A stretch of DNA of 64,000 bases from Tepidibacter sp. (GTDB taxonomy: Bacteria > Bacillota > Clostridia > Peptostreptococcales > Peptostreptococcaceae): NCBI RefSeq assembly GCF_025210165.1, contig NZ_JAOASI010000009.1, positions 60,747-124,746 of the forward strand, written 5' to 3'. Positions 46,137 to 56,700 of this stretch are shown one piece after another. Numbering within the stretch: the first letter of the stretch is position 1; each line of letters begins with the position of its first letter. Under the pieces are notes generated by a model. That model was not told the DNA's origin and ran no database searches. It saw only the letters and a list, made by a program, of their open reading frames with translations. A program made the position numbers and the translations under genes.

Positions 46137-49100
46137 TTATTTCATAATTAATTTATATAATCTATAAAGCATAACAGCAGCTTGTGCTCGTGTTGCTTTT
46201 TTATTTGGAGCAAAGGTTTTATCCTCCATTCCATTTATTATCTTTTCTTTTACTGTCAGTGATATACTTTCCTTTGCCCAAGGAGCTATATTTTCTTTAT
46301 CCTTGAACATATTTAGTTCCTTAATATCAGAATCTTTATATCCTTTACTTTCAAGTACTTTAGCTATTATTTTAGCCATTTCTTGTCTTGTTATATTTCC
46401 ATTTGGGTCAAATGTATCTTCGCTCTTACCATTTATAAGTTTATTTTGGTATGCAGCATTTATTGAATCGTAATACCATTCACTTTTATTTACATCTTTA
46501 AATAAAACCTCCCCATTACTATCTTGATACTTTAACATTCTTGTTACTAAAGCTGCAAATTCCGCTCTAGTTATATTATCATTTGGGCTAAATTTATTAT
46601 ACTCTTTTCCATTTACAATTCCCTTAGATGCCATAATTTCTACTGAATCTTTTGCCCATTTAGTATTTTCTAAGTCAATAAAAGATTTAGTATATTCCTT
46701 TGCAAAGTATTTGCTAAAATGATTTGTTATAAACCTTACAGTCTTGGTTTTTTCATTATATAACCCGCCCATAGATTCTAAATCTCCATCATTCTTTATA
46801 TAAAATACATTAACTTTATCTTTATTTTTTACACTTTTTTCGTAAGGAATAGTTATCTCTATTGGATATTTAAATTTAGTTATATCTTCTCCATCACTTA
46901 ATTTAAAATCTATCACTATGCTATCATCTGGTACTCTATTTTTCTGCTTTTTAGATAATTCTGAAGCTTTTAATTTTTTAGATGTTAATGTTATGCTTTT
47001 TTCTTTATCGAAAGTATTTGGAATTATACTAAATGATGCTATGTCAGAAGTTATATTCATTTTATCAATATCATTTTCTGTTGTTTTTTTGATAAAAACT
47101 GCTGGTAGTTTAATTTCTACTTCATTTTTACTTGATTCAAAATATACTGGTATTTTGTTTTCTATTTGTAATGAAGATTTGATTATCTCATCACATATTT
47201 TTTCTGATTTTTCTTTGTCTTCAATATCATCTATTATTTTGATTGTTATTCCTATATTCTGTCCTAAAAGCTTATATACCTGTTCTTTTTTATCTTTATC
47301 ACTTATTTTTTTATATAGTTCTACAGTATTATTAGTTAATTTTGTAGTACTCTCTGCTATATCATTATATCCTTCTTGTGAATTTGTTTTAGAATAAGCT
47401 ATTTTCATTATTTTTGATATATCTTCTATATCATCAACAAGTTCTTTAGCTTCTTTCTCCGATTCTATACTGTCTATTTTTTTATCTAGTTTTTGACTAA
47501 CATTTTTTGTAGCTTTTAGCACATCTTCTTCACTTGAGTTTTTGTCTATTATTTTAGAATATGTATCTTTATATTCTTCATTAGATATTGCAGTATCTAC
47601 ATTTTCTATAATTTCATCTACCTCTTTATTAGTATTTCTTGGATCGACTGTATAGTTCTTTGTATAATACCACTCTATTTCTTTACCAAAAATGTTAGTA
47701 AAATCTCCAGCTCCAGAAGATATTGTTTTACCTCCAACATTTATCATCCATCCACTTTTAACACCTTTGTCAAACTCACCTAAACCATCTATACTTCTTA
47801 CATATCCATCACTATCAATACTATACTTTATTCCATTTTGTTCTAATACCTTTTTTAATACAGATAATGCATTATCATTATCTCCTATTGTTACTTTTGT
47901 TTTTTTAACTATATATCCGTTAACTCCTTTTATTGATATATATACTGTTTTATCTTTAGGAACTTCTATATTAGTATTTTCTTCATTAGTGTTATTTTCT
48001 TCTATATTTTGCTCTTTATCATAACCTTCATTGCTTATTGTTTTATTAGTAAACATAGATCTTTTATTATGTAAATCTGCTACTGCCATAAAGGTTTGTT
48101 CTGTTTCTTTCGTATTTTTAAATTTATTTTTTCTATGGTATTTTACTAAAGAATTAACCATATTTTTATCATCTATGCTCCATTTAGTGGATAATGGATT
48201 TTCTCCCACAGAAATTAATCCTTGTATAACAGCAGATATGGTACATGCATTTGCATCTTCAATTATATATTTTTTATTTTTTAGTAAAAACGCTTCAGCT
48301 TTTTGTATACTTACAGTAGCTCCTTCTACATCTGTATGATTAGAAAGTGCCATAAGACACATTCCAGTTCTATCTATATCTTCAAATTTTCCATCTTGTT
48401 GAGAATCAATCAAAGCTTTTACTGCACCCTCTACATTATATTTTGCTTTAGCCATATCTAGTGCAATTATGCTCCAAGCTGTTTGTGTAGATTCTTTCTC
48501 TTCATCACTTAAATCAAATTCTCCACTTGGCTTTTGATACTTAATAAGATTTGTTACATATTTACCTTCTTTATATTCATTAGGATTTACTTTACCCGCT
48601 ATTAATCCAATAATATTATTTGCATAATCAGTTGCAAGACTTAGATTTTCTTTTTCTTTAAACCTTGATTTTATAATAGATGAATCAGATGATTTATTAT
48701 CACTTGCCCAATAATATCCAATAGCTTGTCTAAATGTAAACTCATCTTTATTTTTATAGTATTTCTTTAATTCATCTAGGGTTTCTTTTATTACTTGTTT
48801 ATTTGTTTTTTTATTTTCCTCATTATTATCCTGAGTTTTTGAAGTTTTAAATTCAAAATCCTTTTTTTCTTGTCCTGCTAAAACATAACCCTTATATGTT
48901 TTATTACTATCTAGTTTAGTTTTAAATTTATACTTTCCATTACTATCAACTTCTACTTGGTCAAAATAAACCTTTTTATTTTCATCATTTATTTGTATAG
49001 TAGCAGATTCATTATTATAATTTGTTGTTCCTTGTATTGTTACATCATTTTTATTAGTAGTTACATTAACATTAATTTGTGCAAATGAAGTAACAGTAAG

Positions 49101-49148
49101 TGATATTATTAATAATATTGATAATAATATGCCATTTATTCTCTTCAT
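46137..49148 (-). CDS. Transcobalamin-like surface protein: helical domain, DUF4430, SLH
   Basis: 1003 residues. A signal peptide (1-23) leads to a short Ig/FN3-like region (25-95). The alpha-helical repeat domain follows (about 119-361, ETAWSIIALDMAKAKY-like repeats, CTISAVIQGLISVGENPLS), then DUF4430 (about 396-506, VKSGWMINVGGKTI, the GWMYxVNG-type motif), a long helical stalk (510-690) and a beta region (690-820). Three SLH domains (823-1003, NKFSPNDNITRAEFAALVTRML) anchor it to the wall. Helical + DUF4430 is the domain pair of animal transcobalamin and intrinsic factor. It probably captures corrinoids. GAGAGGA precedes the ATG. Ligand binding is inferred. Confidence 0.85.
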   Translation of the reverse strand: MKRINGILLSILLIISLTVTSFAQINVNVTTNKNDVTIQGTTNYNNESATIQINDENKKVYFDQVEVDSNGKYKFKTKLDSNKTYKGYVLAGQEKKDFEFKTSKTQDNNEENKKTNKQVIKETLDELKKYYKNKDEFTFRQAIGYYWASDNKSSDSSIIKSRFKEKENLSLATDYANNIIGLIAGKVNPNEYKEGKYVTNLIKYQKPSGEFDLSDEEKESTQTAWSIIALDMAKAKYNVEGAVKALIDSQQDGKFEDIDRTGMCLMALSNHTDVEGATVSIQKAEAFLLKNKKYIIEDANACTISAVIQGLISVGENPLSTKWSIDDKNMVNSLVKYHRKNKFKNTKETEQTFMAVADLHNKRSMFTNKTISNEGYDKEQNIEENNTNEENTNIEVPKDKTVYISIKGVNGYIVKKTKVTIGDNDNALSVLKKVLEQNGIKYSIDSDGYVRSIDGLGEFDKGVKSGWMINVGGKTISSGAGDFTNIFGKEIEWYYTKNYTVDPRNTNKEVDEIIENVDTAISNEEYKDTYSKIIDKNSSEEDVLKATKNVSQKLDKKIDSIESEKEAKELVDDIEDISKIMKIAYSKTNSQEGYNDIAESTTKLTNNTVELYKKISDKDKKEQVYKLLGQNIGITIKIIDDIEDKEKSEKICDEIIKSSLQIENKIPVYFESSKNEVEIKLPAVFIKKTTENDIDKMNITSDIASFSIIPNTFDKEKSITLTSKKLKASELSKKQKNRVPDDSIVIDFKLSDGEDITKFKYPIEITIPYEKSVKNKDKVNVFYIKNDGDLESMGGLYNEKTKTVRFITNHFSKYFAKEYTKSFIDLENTKWAKDSVEIMASKGIVNGKEYNKFSPNDNITRAEFAALVTRMLKYQDSNGEVLFKDVNKSEWYYDSINAAYQNKLINGKSEDTFDPNGNITRQEMAKIIAKVLESKGYKDSDIKELNMFKDKENIAPWAKESISLTVKEKIINGMEDKTFAPNKKATRAQAAVMLYRLYKLIMK

Positions 49149-49164
49149 GTTCTCTCTATCCTCT

Positions 49165-50766
49165 CTATTGTATATTTGTCTTTATAGGATTTTTCATAAG
49201 AGAAATTCCATTATCTGAGTCATCCCATAAGAATCCTTTTAATGTATACTTTCCTTTATCAGGTATTAAAACTCCACCTATTAGAATAACTTCTTCATTT
49301 GCTTTTATTTCTTTGTTAATACAGCTATGGTTAACCATTTTATTATTTTCATCATATAAGCCTACCATTAAAGCTACATTTTTAGATTTATCTTCATTAT
49401 TTCTTATTCTTAAAGTTATACTAGCTTGTCCTTTATCAATATTAGATTCATCATTTTCCACTACTTCTATTTCTAATTTTCCTTTTTCTTGTACACTATT
49501 TTTATTGTTTGTGAAAATTTTCAAGCACACATTCGAGTTAGGTTTGCTACTTGTTAAGTCACTCCATTTAGAACCATCAGAGCTTATAAAACTTTCATTT
49601 TCATTTGCGTTTGCCTTACTTGCATATTTTCCACTTGGAGTTTCGATAGCAATTGGATTTTTTTCTTTTTTCGTTGTTAATTTTACGATAACACCAATTT
49701 TTTCATTTTTATTTAATTCAACCTCATCTAATGAAATTGTGTGATATCCTGTAGTATTTATTTTTCCTTCTTTTATTTTTTCCTTCTTTTTAAATGAATT
49801 TATATTTTCAAAGTTCCTACATATCCATATTTCATAATTAGAATCTTCTTCAGTTGTATAAAATCCTGCACCACTTAAACCTTCATTGTCTTTAACTGTA
49901 AAAACATTAGAAAACCACGCCGTTTCATTTGAATATCCATATCTAAGAGTTTGTCCAAGTTCATCATACTGATAAATATTGTCATAATCTTCATCAGAAG
50001 CTAAGAAAATAGCATTTTCCTTTTTACCTATATTAAAATCATAATATGATACATAAAAATAACCATTCTCTCCCCAATTGTCTCCTGCACTGTTTTTACA
50101 TATAAAAGCTCCATCAGCAGAAGCTTTTTCTTTGAAATTATCTTTTGAATAATTATCATCCCATCCTACAATAGCAACAGCATGATTTCCTTTACCTGCA
50201 CTATTGCAAATATAAGAATTATTGTTTTGATTATAAAAAGATTCATTCCACTCTAAAGCTGTATATACTGCTCCATAATTCATTATTGCTTTTTTTATTT
50301 TCTCATTATCATTAAATGTTTTTCTATTTGGTATATATATAACATTTTGAACATGATAATCCGACTTTTTTATTCCTCTATCTACAGGATCTATATCTTT
50401 TGAATATGGATCTTTTTGTTCTAGTACAGCTCCTTTCCAACTCGTAAGATAGGCTGTTGCCATATATATGTTTCCTCCATCTTTTGCACCTAAATCAAAA
50501 CCATGATTAGTTATCATATTATTCTCTGACAAATTATATTCTTTATTTTCTTTAAGTTTAATATTAGATTCAAGAGAAGATAAAGCTGCAAAAGCCCAGC
50601 AGCTATTTATCTCTCCTTGATCTTTAACAGGAGTTACACCATTTTTTTCTCTTAAATCATACTTTGTTGGCAAACTATCTGCATATGAAAAGTTACTTAA
50701 AAATACTATATTAAAAATTAAGCAGAATACAATGCCTATAATCCTCTTTCTATTGTTTATTCTCAT
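49165..50766 (-). CDS. Secreted papain-family (C1) cysteine protease
   Basis: 533 residues with a signal peptide (9-29). The catalytic cysteine is in DQGEINSCWAFAALSS near residue 57, the histidine in GNHAVAIVGWDDN near 193, and the asparagine in CKNSAGDNWGENG near 223. Residues 250-400 resemble the lectin-like domain of clostridial Cwp84-type proteases, and 425-533 is a beta-sandwich like the C-terminus of the 2784-residue neighbour (BsuPI-like). It has no SLH domains. It lies inside the riboswitch-controlled operon, so it may process the neighbouring surface proteins or release corrinoids from host or bacterial carriers; both roles are conjecture. Confidence 0.88.
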   Translation of the reverse strand: MRINNRKRIIGIVFCLIFNIVFLSNFSYADSLPTKYDLREKNGVTPVKDQGEINSCWAFAALSSLESNIKLKENKEYNLSENNMITNHGFDLGAKDGGNIYMATAYLTSWKGAVLEQKDPYSKDIDPVDRGIKKSDYHVQNVIYIPNRKTFNDNEKIKKAIMNYGAVYTALEWNESFYNQNNNSYICNSAGKGNHAVAIVGWDDNYSKDNFKEKASADGAFICKNSAGDNWGENGYFYVSYYDFNIGKKENAIFLASDEDYDNIYQYDELGQTLRYGYSNETAWFSNVFTVKDNEGLSGAGFYTTEEDSNYEIWICRNFENINSFKKKEKIKEGKINTTGYHTISLDEVELNKNEKIGVIVKLTTKKEKNPIAIETPSGKYASKANANENESFISSDGSKWSDLTSSKPNSNVCLKIFTNNKNSVQEKGKLEIEVVENDESNIDKGQASITLRIRNNEDKSKNVALMVGLYDENNKMVNHSCINKEIKANEEVILIGGVLIPDKGKYTLKGFLWDDSDNGISLMKNPIKTNIQ

Positions 50767-50779
50767 AATGTTCTCCCCT

Positions 50780-53700
50780 TTAATTTATATCTATAATTTT
50801 AGTTGGATTAAATTTATCTATATTTTCTACATTATCCGCTACAAATACTTTTATTTTGTATTTACCATTATCAGGTATTGCAAATTGAGGAGATATAGTT
50901 TTTTCTCCATTACCAACTATAGGTTCTATTGCAGAACTATACTTTAATATTTTTCCACTTTCATCTTCTAACTCTATAATGCAGATTAACATACTTTTCT
51001 CATCAGAACTATTTGTTATATTAATATTTAACCTAGCTTCTTTTTTACGTTCTATTTTAGTATCATCTACTTTTACTTCAAAATTTGTTTTTTCTATGTC
51101 GTTAGTAACCTTAACTTTACAATATGAACCAATATAAGGTGATTCAGGATTTGTACTTTCACCCTGTAGTATATATTCTCCTTCTTTTTCAAATCTTAAA
51201 GTTGCATTTCCGTTACTATCTGTTATTACATTTTTTCCATCTAACATATAGCTTTTTTTGTTAACTAATATGTGAGCATTATCTATATTAGATTCTATAT
51301 AGTTTCCAATATCATTTTTTATATTAGCCTTGTAATTTATAGTAAAACTTTGATTAGGCTTAACAACTATTTTAGTTTTATCAAAATACGAATATTTTTC
51401 TTTTTTATAATCTTTAAAGTAAACCATTGTAATACTATCATTATCCTTAATTTCTTTATCAATTAAATTTTTATCTATATACTTATTATTTACAAAATAC
51501 ATCCATCCACTGTTTGGTCCATATTCAAGTTCCTCTATTCCAGCTATATTTATTACTTTTTCTAATTTATTTCCTGCATCAAATTTTTCTTTATTATCAC
51601 AATCTATTCCATTATCTCTAAGAGCATCAATAAGTACATTCATTGCCGTTGGATACTCTTTTAGCATACAACTTTTATCTCCATACCTACCCACATCAAA
51701 GTTATCTACTTCTATTTTAGTTTCAGGCACTATATTAACTAACCCTTCAACTCTTACTTTTACTGTAGCTTTAGTATTTTTTAATACTTCTAAATTTAAA
51801 GTATCACTAATATTAGGATTACCTTTAAGTGAAGCCTTTAAATCTACACTACCTACTTTTAATCCCTGTATGTATGTAGATTCATCACTCATTGCTAAAT
51901 CAACAATATTTTCATCTGAGCTTTTCCATACGATTTCTACACCTTTAACCTCATTTCCTATAGCATCATAAGCTTTAGCTCCCAATAGTATATATCCTTC
52001 ATCAATATTAGTATTTAATTCTACTTTTTCTTTTTCTCTAATTTTGTTTATACCATGTATCCTTATTTCATTTATTCCTATATTTTTTATACTAATATCT
52101 ATAGTGTTTTCTATACTTTTACCTTGTATATAAGCTGTTACAGTTACTGTTCCTTCTTTTTTAGCTGTAAGTATTCCATTCTTATCAATACTTGCTTTAT
52201 CATTAGAAACCTTCCATGCAATATTAGCATCTTCCACTAAATTATATTTATCATCCCATGCATTAACATATAATTTTAATGTTTTTCCTATTAGCATTTT
52301 ATCGTTCTCTGGTTTCACTATTGAAACATTTGTTACATCTCCTACATCTGTAGTTACCTTATCCTTAGTTTTAAACTTTTCAAACATAGACTCATTTTGA
52401 TACATATCAGTTAAAGCTGCAAATACATAGTAAGTTGCAGATACCGCTCTACTTCCACCTTCAAAAGTGGAATATCCTGATTTATCTATATCTGTTGGAT
52501 GTTCATATTTTCTTTTTAATATACTATCTAGCATTGTTTTTTTATTCTTCATCCACTCTTTTGAATAAAGAGGATTTATATTATTAGCTACAAGTGCTTG
52601 AACAACTCTCGCTGTAGCAACTGGATTATCTTTTCCCATCTTTGAATCAAATCCAGCATTTTTATTTTGTTTTTCTTTTAATAAATTTATGATATTTCGT
52701 ATTTGCTCATTAACTCCTTCAATATCCTTATGTTTTGCAAAAGCAGTTAATGCCACAGCTTTTATCTTTACCTCGTCTTGTCCTAATTTTGTTTTAAGTT
52801 TAGGATCTTTAAGTAAATTTATTAAAGCTTTTATTGCTTCTTCTTTATCATAATCTGCATTAGCCATATCAAGAGCTATTATACAATAGGATAATCTTTC
52901 AATAGAATCAGTATCACTATAACTATTTATTACAAATTGTCCTTTATTATCTCCCTCTTTAACTTGAGATGCTCTTAATATATCAACAGCATTTTTTGAT
53001 TTACCTTCAATTTCAATATCTCGTGGATTAAGTTTTGCTCCTAAAGATGCTATTATTAATTTTGCATATTGATAGGTATCAATATATTTAGTACTTTTAT
53101 GTATCCTGCTTTGAATATTACTTTTATCAATACCTGTAGTCATTGCTGCTGGAGATGCTACAAATTCATATTGATTATAGGCCTTGTAATGCTCTTTTAA
53201 AAACTCTACTTCTTTTTTTAATTTTTCTTTTAAAACCTCATCAGAAATTCCCGATTTTATGTTTATATTAATTTCATCAAATATTTTTGGATTATTCGCT
53301 AAACTTACTTTTATTTTTACTTGTCCTTCACTTAATCCTCTTAAAAGTCCATCGTCTATAGTTGCTTTTTGGGAATCACTACTTTCCCACTGAATATTTT
53401 CATTTTTTACTATATTATTATTTTTATCATATATAGTAGCTTCAATTTGAAGTGTATACCCTTCTATTATATTTATAGGTTCTTCATTATTTATTTCTAT
53501 TCTAGAAGGTTCTCCTGCTTCTACATATTTTATTTCACTATACATTGATTTTTTATTTTCTAAATCAGCAAGAGCACAAAGTGCATATGCAGTAAAATTA
53601 TGTGTACCAAGTCCTGATGAATAATCAGACTTAAATCCTATTTTACCCCTACACTTTAATAATGCATCAAGTAATGTGATTTCATTTCCGTATTCATCAT

Positions 53701-56700
53701 ATTTTACCCATTCTAATGAAAGCGGATCTTCTTTAAGTGAAATAATACCTTGAATAAGAAGAGATGTACTCTCACAATCTCCAACCAAAGCATTCTTACC
53801 TTGCTTTTCCTTTAGATAGTTTTTTATGCCAGCAATTGCATTTGAAGTACTATTTATATCTTGATGATTTGCAAGTGCAATAAGCACCCACTCTGTAGCT
53901 TCTAAATCTTCCTTGTATTCTGAATCTATTGTTTTTGTAGCATATATTTTATTTGAATCTTTTTTTAGTTTATTTACTAAAGCATTAATAGCATTTGCTT
54001 TATTATATTTTTCCTTTGCCATATCCAATGCTATAATAGCTTTTGCCACATATTCAATATTTGAATCATTATAAAATTCAGGTTGTATTTTAGTTATTTT
54101 ATCAATATAATTTTGCTCTCTATAGTTTCTTGGATTTTCGCAAGCCGCTATAAGGTTAATTATATTTCTTTCATCATTATGCAAATTAGCCATATTATAA
54201 ATATTCAATTTTGATGAAATATGACCTACATTCACATTGGTGCTTCTAAGAGCCATTGAATCAATAAAATCATACGAATCTTTTGTTTTTAAATATTTTT
54301 TAGCAAAATTTATTGCTTCACTTATTCTTGCTTCTCTTGTTTTAGATTTTGTAATTTCTAAATTAGTGGTAGATTGTATTAGATTATCTCCATTTTCGAT
54401 AAACCCTTTTATTGTAATTGTTCCTTCTTTTAAGGCTGTTAATATACCATTTTCATCAATAGTTGCATATCCTTTAGGTTGAATATCCCACTTAATAGAT
54501 GCGTTTTGAATAATTGCTTCCTCTGAATCAAACACCTCTGTATTGATTTTTATTTTTTTATTAGTTTTTATAGAGATAATATTTTTATCTACCGTAACTT
54601 CTATACGATTTGGAATTTTAGAGATCACTTTTATATTAATAGTGCTTTTTACATCTTTAAAATTCTTCAACGTAGCTGTAATAACAACTGTTCCTTCACT
54701 AATCCCAATAACTTCTCCTGTTTTTTCATTTATCTTTGCAATAGATGGTTGATCTACAGACCAAATAAACTCTTGTAAATCTACAACTTCCCCCTCTTGG
54801 TCAAGGGCTTTTGCTGTTAATGATAATGTGTCCCCAATTTTTAATTGTTTTTGCTTTGCATCTATTGTTACATTTTTAGGCTTTCCTGTATTCAATTTTA
54901 TTTCCTTATACATTGATTTTCCAGTTTGTATATCTGTTAGAGCTGCAAAAGCAAAAGCTGTTGCTTCTTCTTTATCTAAATTCCAGCCACCTTCTTTGAA
55001 TCCATTCTCTTCCTTTAATTTTAAAAGTTCATCTAGTATAGTTATCTTATTACCAGATATATCTGTTTTTGCATATTCTTCAGATAATGGATTTTCTCCT
55101 ATTGAGATTATTGCTTGAATAGTTTCTGAAATATCTTTACAGTTTGTATCCTCATCCCAATCATTATGTTGTTCTTTTATATATACCTTAGCTTTATTAA
55201 TAATCTCCTCTACTCCATCTTCCTCAGTATGATTAGAAAGAGCAGTAACAGCTAAAGTAGTTTTTTCTAAATCAGGTCTATATCCTCCTACATATGCCTT
55301 GTCTCCATCTGTTTTGAATTTATCTTTTAAAGCAGTTACTGCATTACCTGTATTATACTTAGTACCTGCCATATCTAGTGCAATAATAGAATAAGCAATA
55401 TTATCAGCTTGCTTGCAATAATATGGTGCTGATGTATTAAAATATCCTTCTTCTGTTTGTGATCCTACTAAAAAGCTTACATAGTCATTTTCCTTATAAG
55501 ATTTAGGATCTATCCCTGATGCAATAAGCCCTATAATTGCTTTTGCATATTGATCTGAATCCTTCCCAGAATAACCTTTTTTAAAGTTTACATCTGGTAG
55601 TTTTAATTTATTCTGTATGATATTTGAGTTTATTCCAGCTATATTTAAGCTCATAGCCTCAAGATAATCATATTCTAAATCTGCTTCATAATATTTTTTT
55701 AATTCCTTTATAACAGTTTGAGCTTTTTCTTTATCTGTTTGCTTAGGAATTACTTTTAAATTAAATGTTTTTGATACTTCAAAGTCTTTCATTTTACTAG
55801 TAATGGTAATATCTGTAGCTTTATTAACTTCTTTTGCTATAATAAGTCCAGATTCATCCACAGTAGCTATATTATTATCAGAACTTGTCCATTGTATTGG
55901 CGTATTTTTCATCCAAGTATCATCCGATTCATAAGCTCTTGCTTCAAGTTTTAGCTTACAGTCTGATTCTATTGTAGCTTTTTCTAACTCCTTATTATCA
56001 GAGAATATTTTAATTTTACTTGGCTTTATTGCAATAATTTTTATAATTATTTCTTTTTTTACATATGTCTTACTCTTTGATGTTGCTGTAATTGTAATTG
56101 TTTTATCTTCTGATACATCTTTAGCTGTTATAGTTCCATTTTCATCTATAGTAGCTACATTTCTATCCGAACTTGTCCAAACTACTTCTTCCTCTTTTAT
56201 TTCCTCTGAATCTTCTTCACAAACTTTTTTAGAAAGCTTTAGAGTGTTTCCTTCTTTTAATTCTTTTTTAGCTCCATATGGAAGTTTAATCTCTATTGTA
56301 TGTGGTATTCTTGCTTTCACAGTTATATTTTTTATAGCTTTAATGTCTGTATTTTTTATTTTAGCGGTTACCTTAATAATTTTATTCCCATCTACATCTT
56401 TAGCTGTAAGCAATCCATTTTTATCTAATACTGCAATATTTTCATCGCAACTTGTCCACTCTATTTCTTGTCCTACAACTACTTTGTTATCTTTATCTAA
56501 TACCTTTACACTTAATTTTATTTGCTGTCCTTCTTTAACAAAATCTTCGTCACTTTTAATTTGTATGCTATTTGCTATTGTTCCAAGCTCAACCTTGATT
56601 TCATTGTACATAGATTTATTCTTTACTAAATCAGTAAGAGCTGCAAATCCTGCCGCTGTTGAATTCTCATTCAAGTAATAAGCTGATGTTGTTTCTTTAA

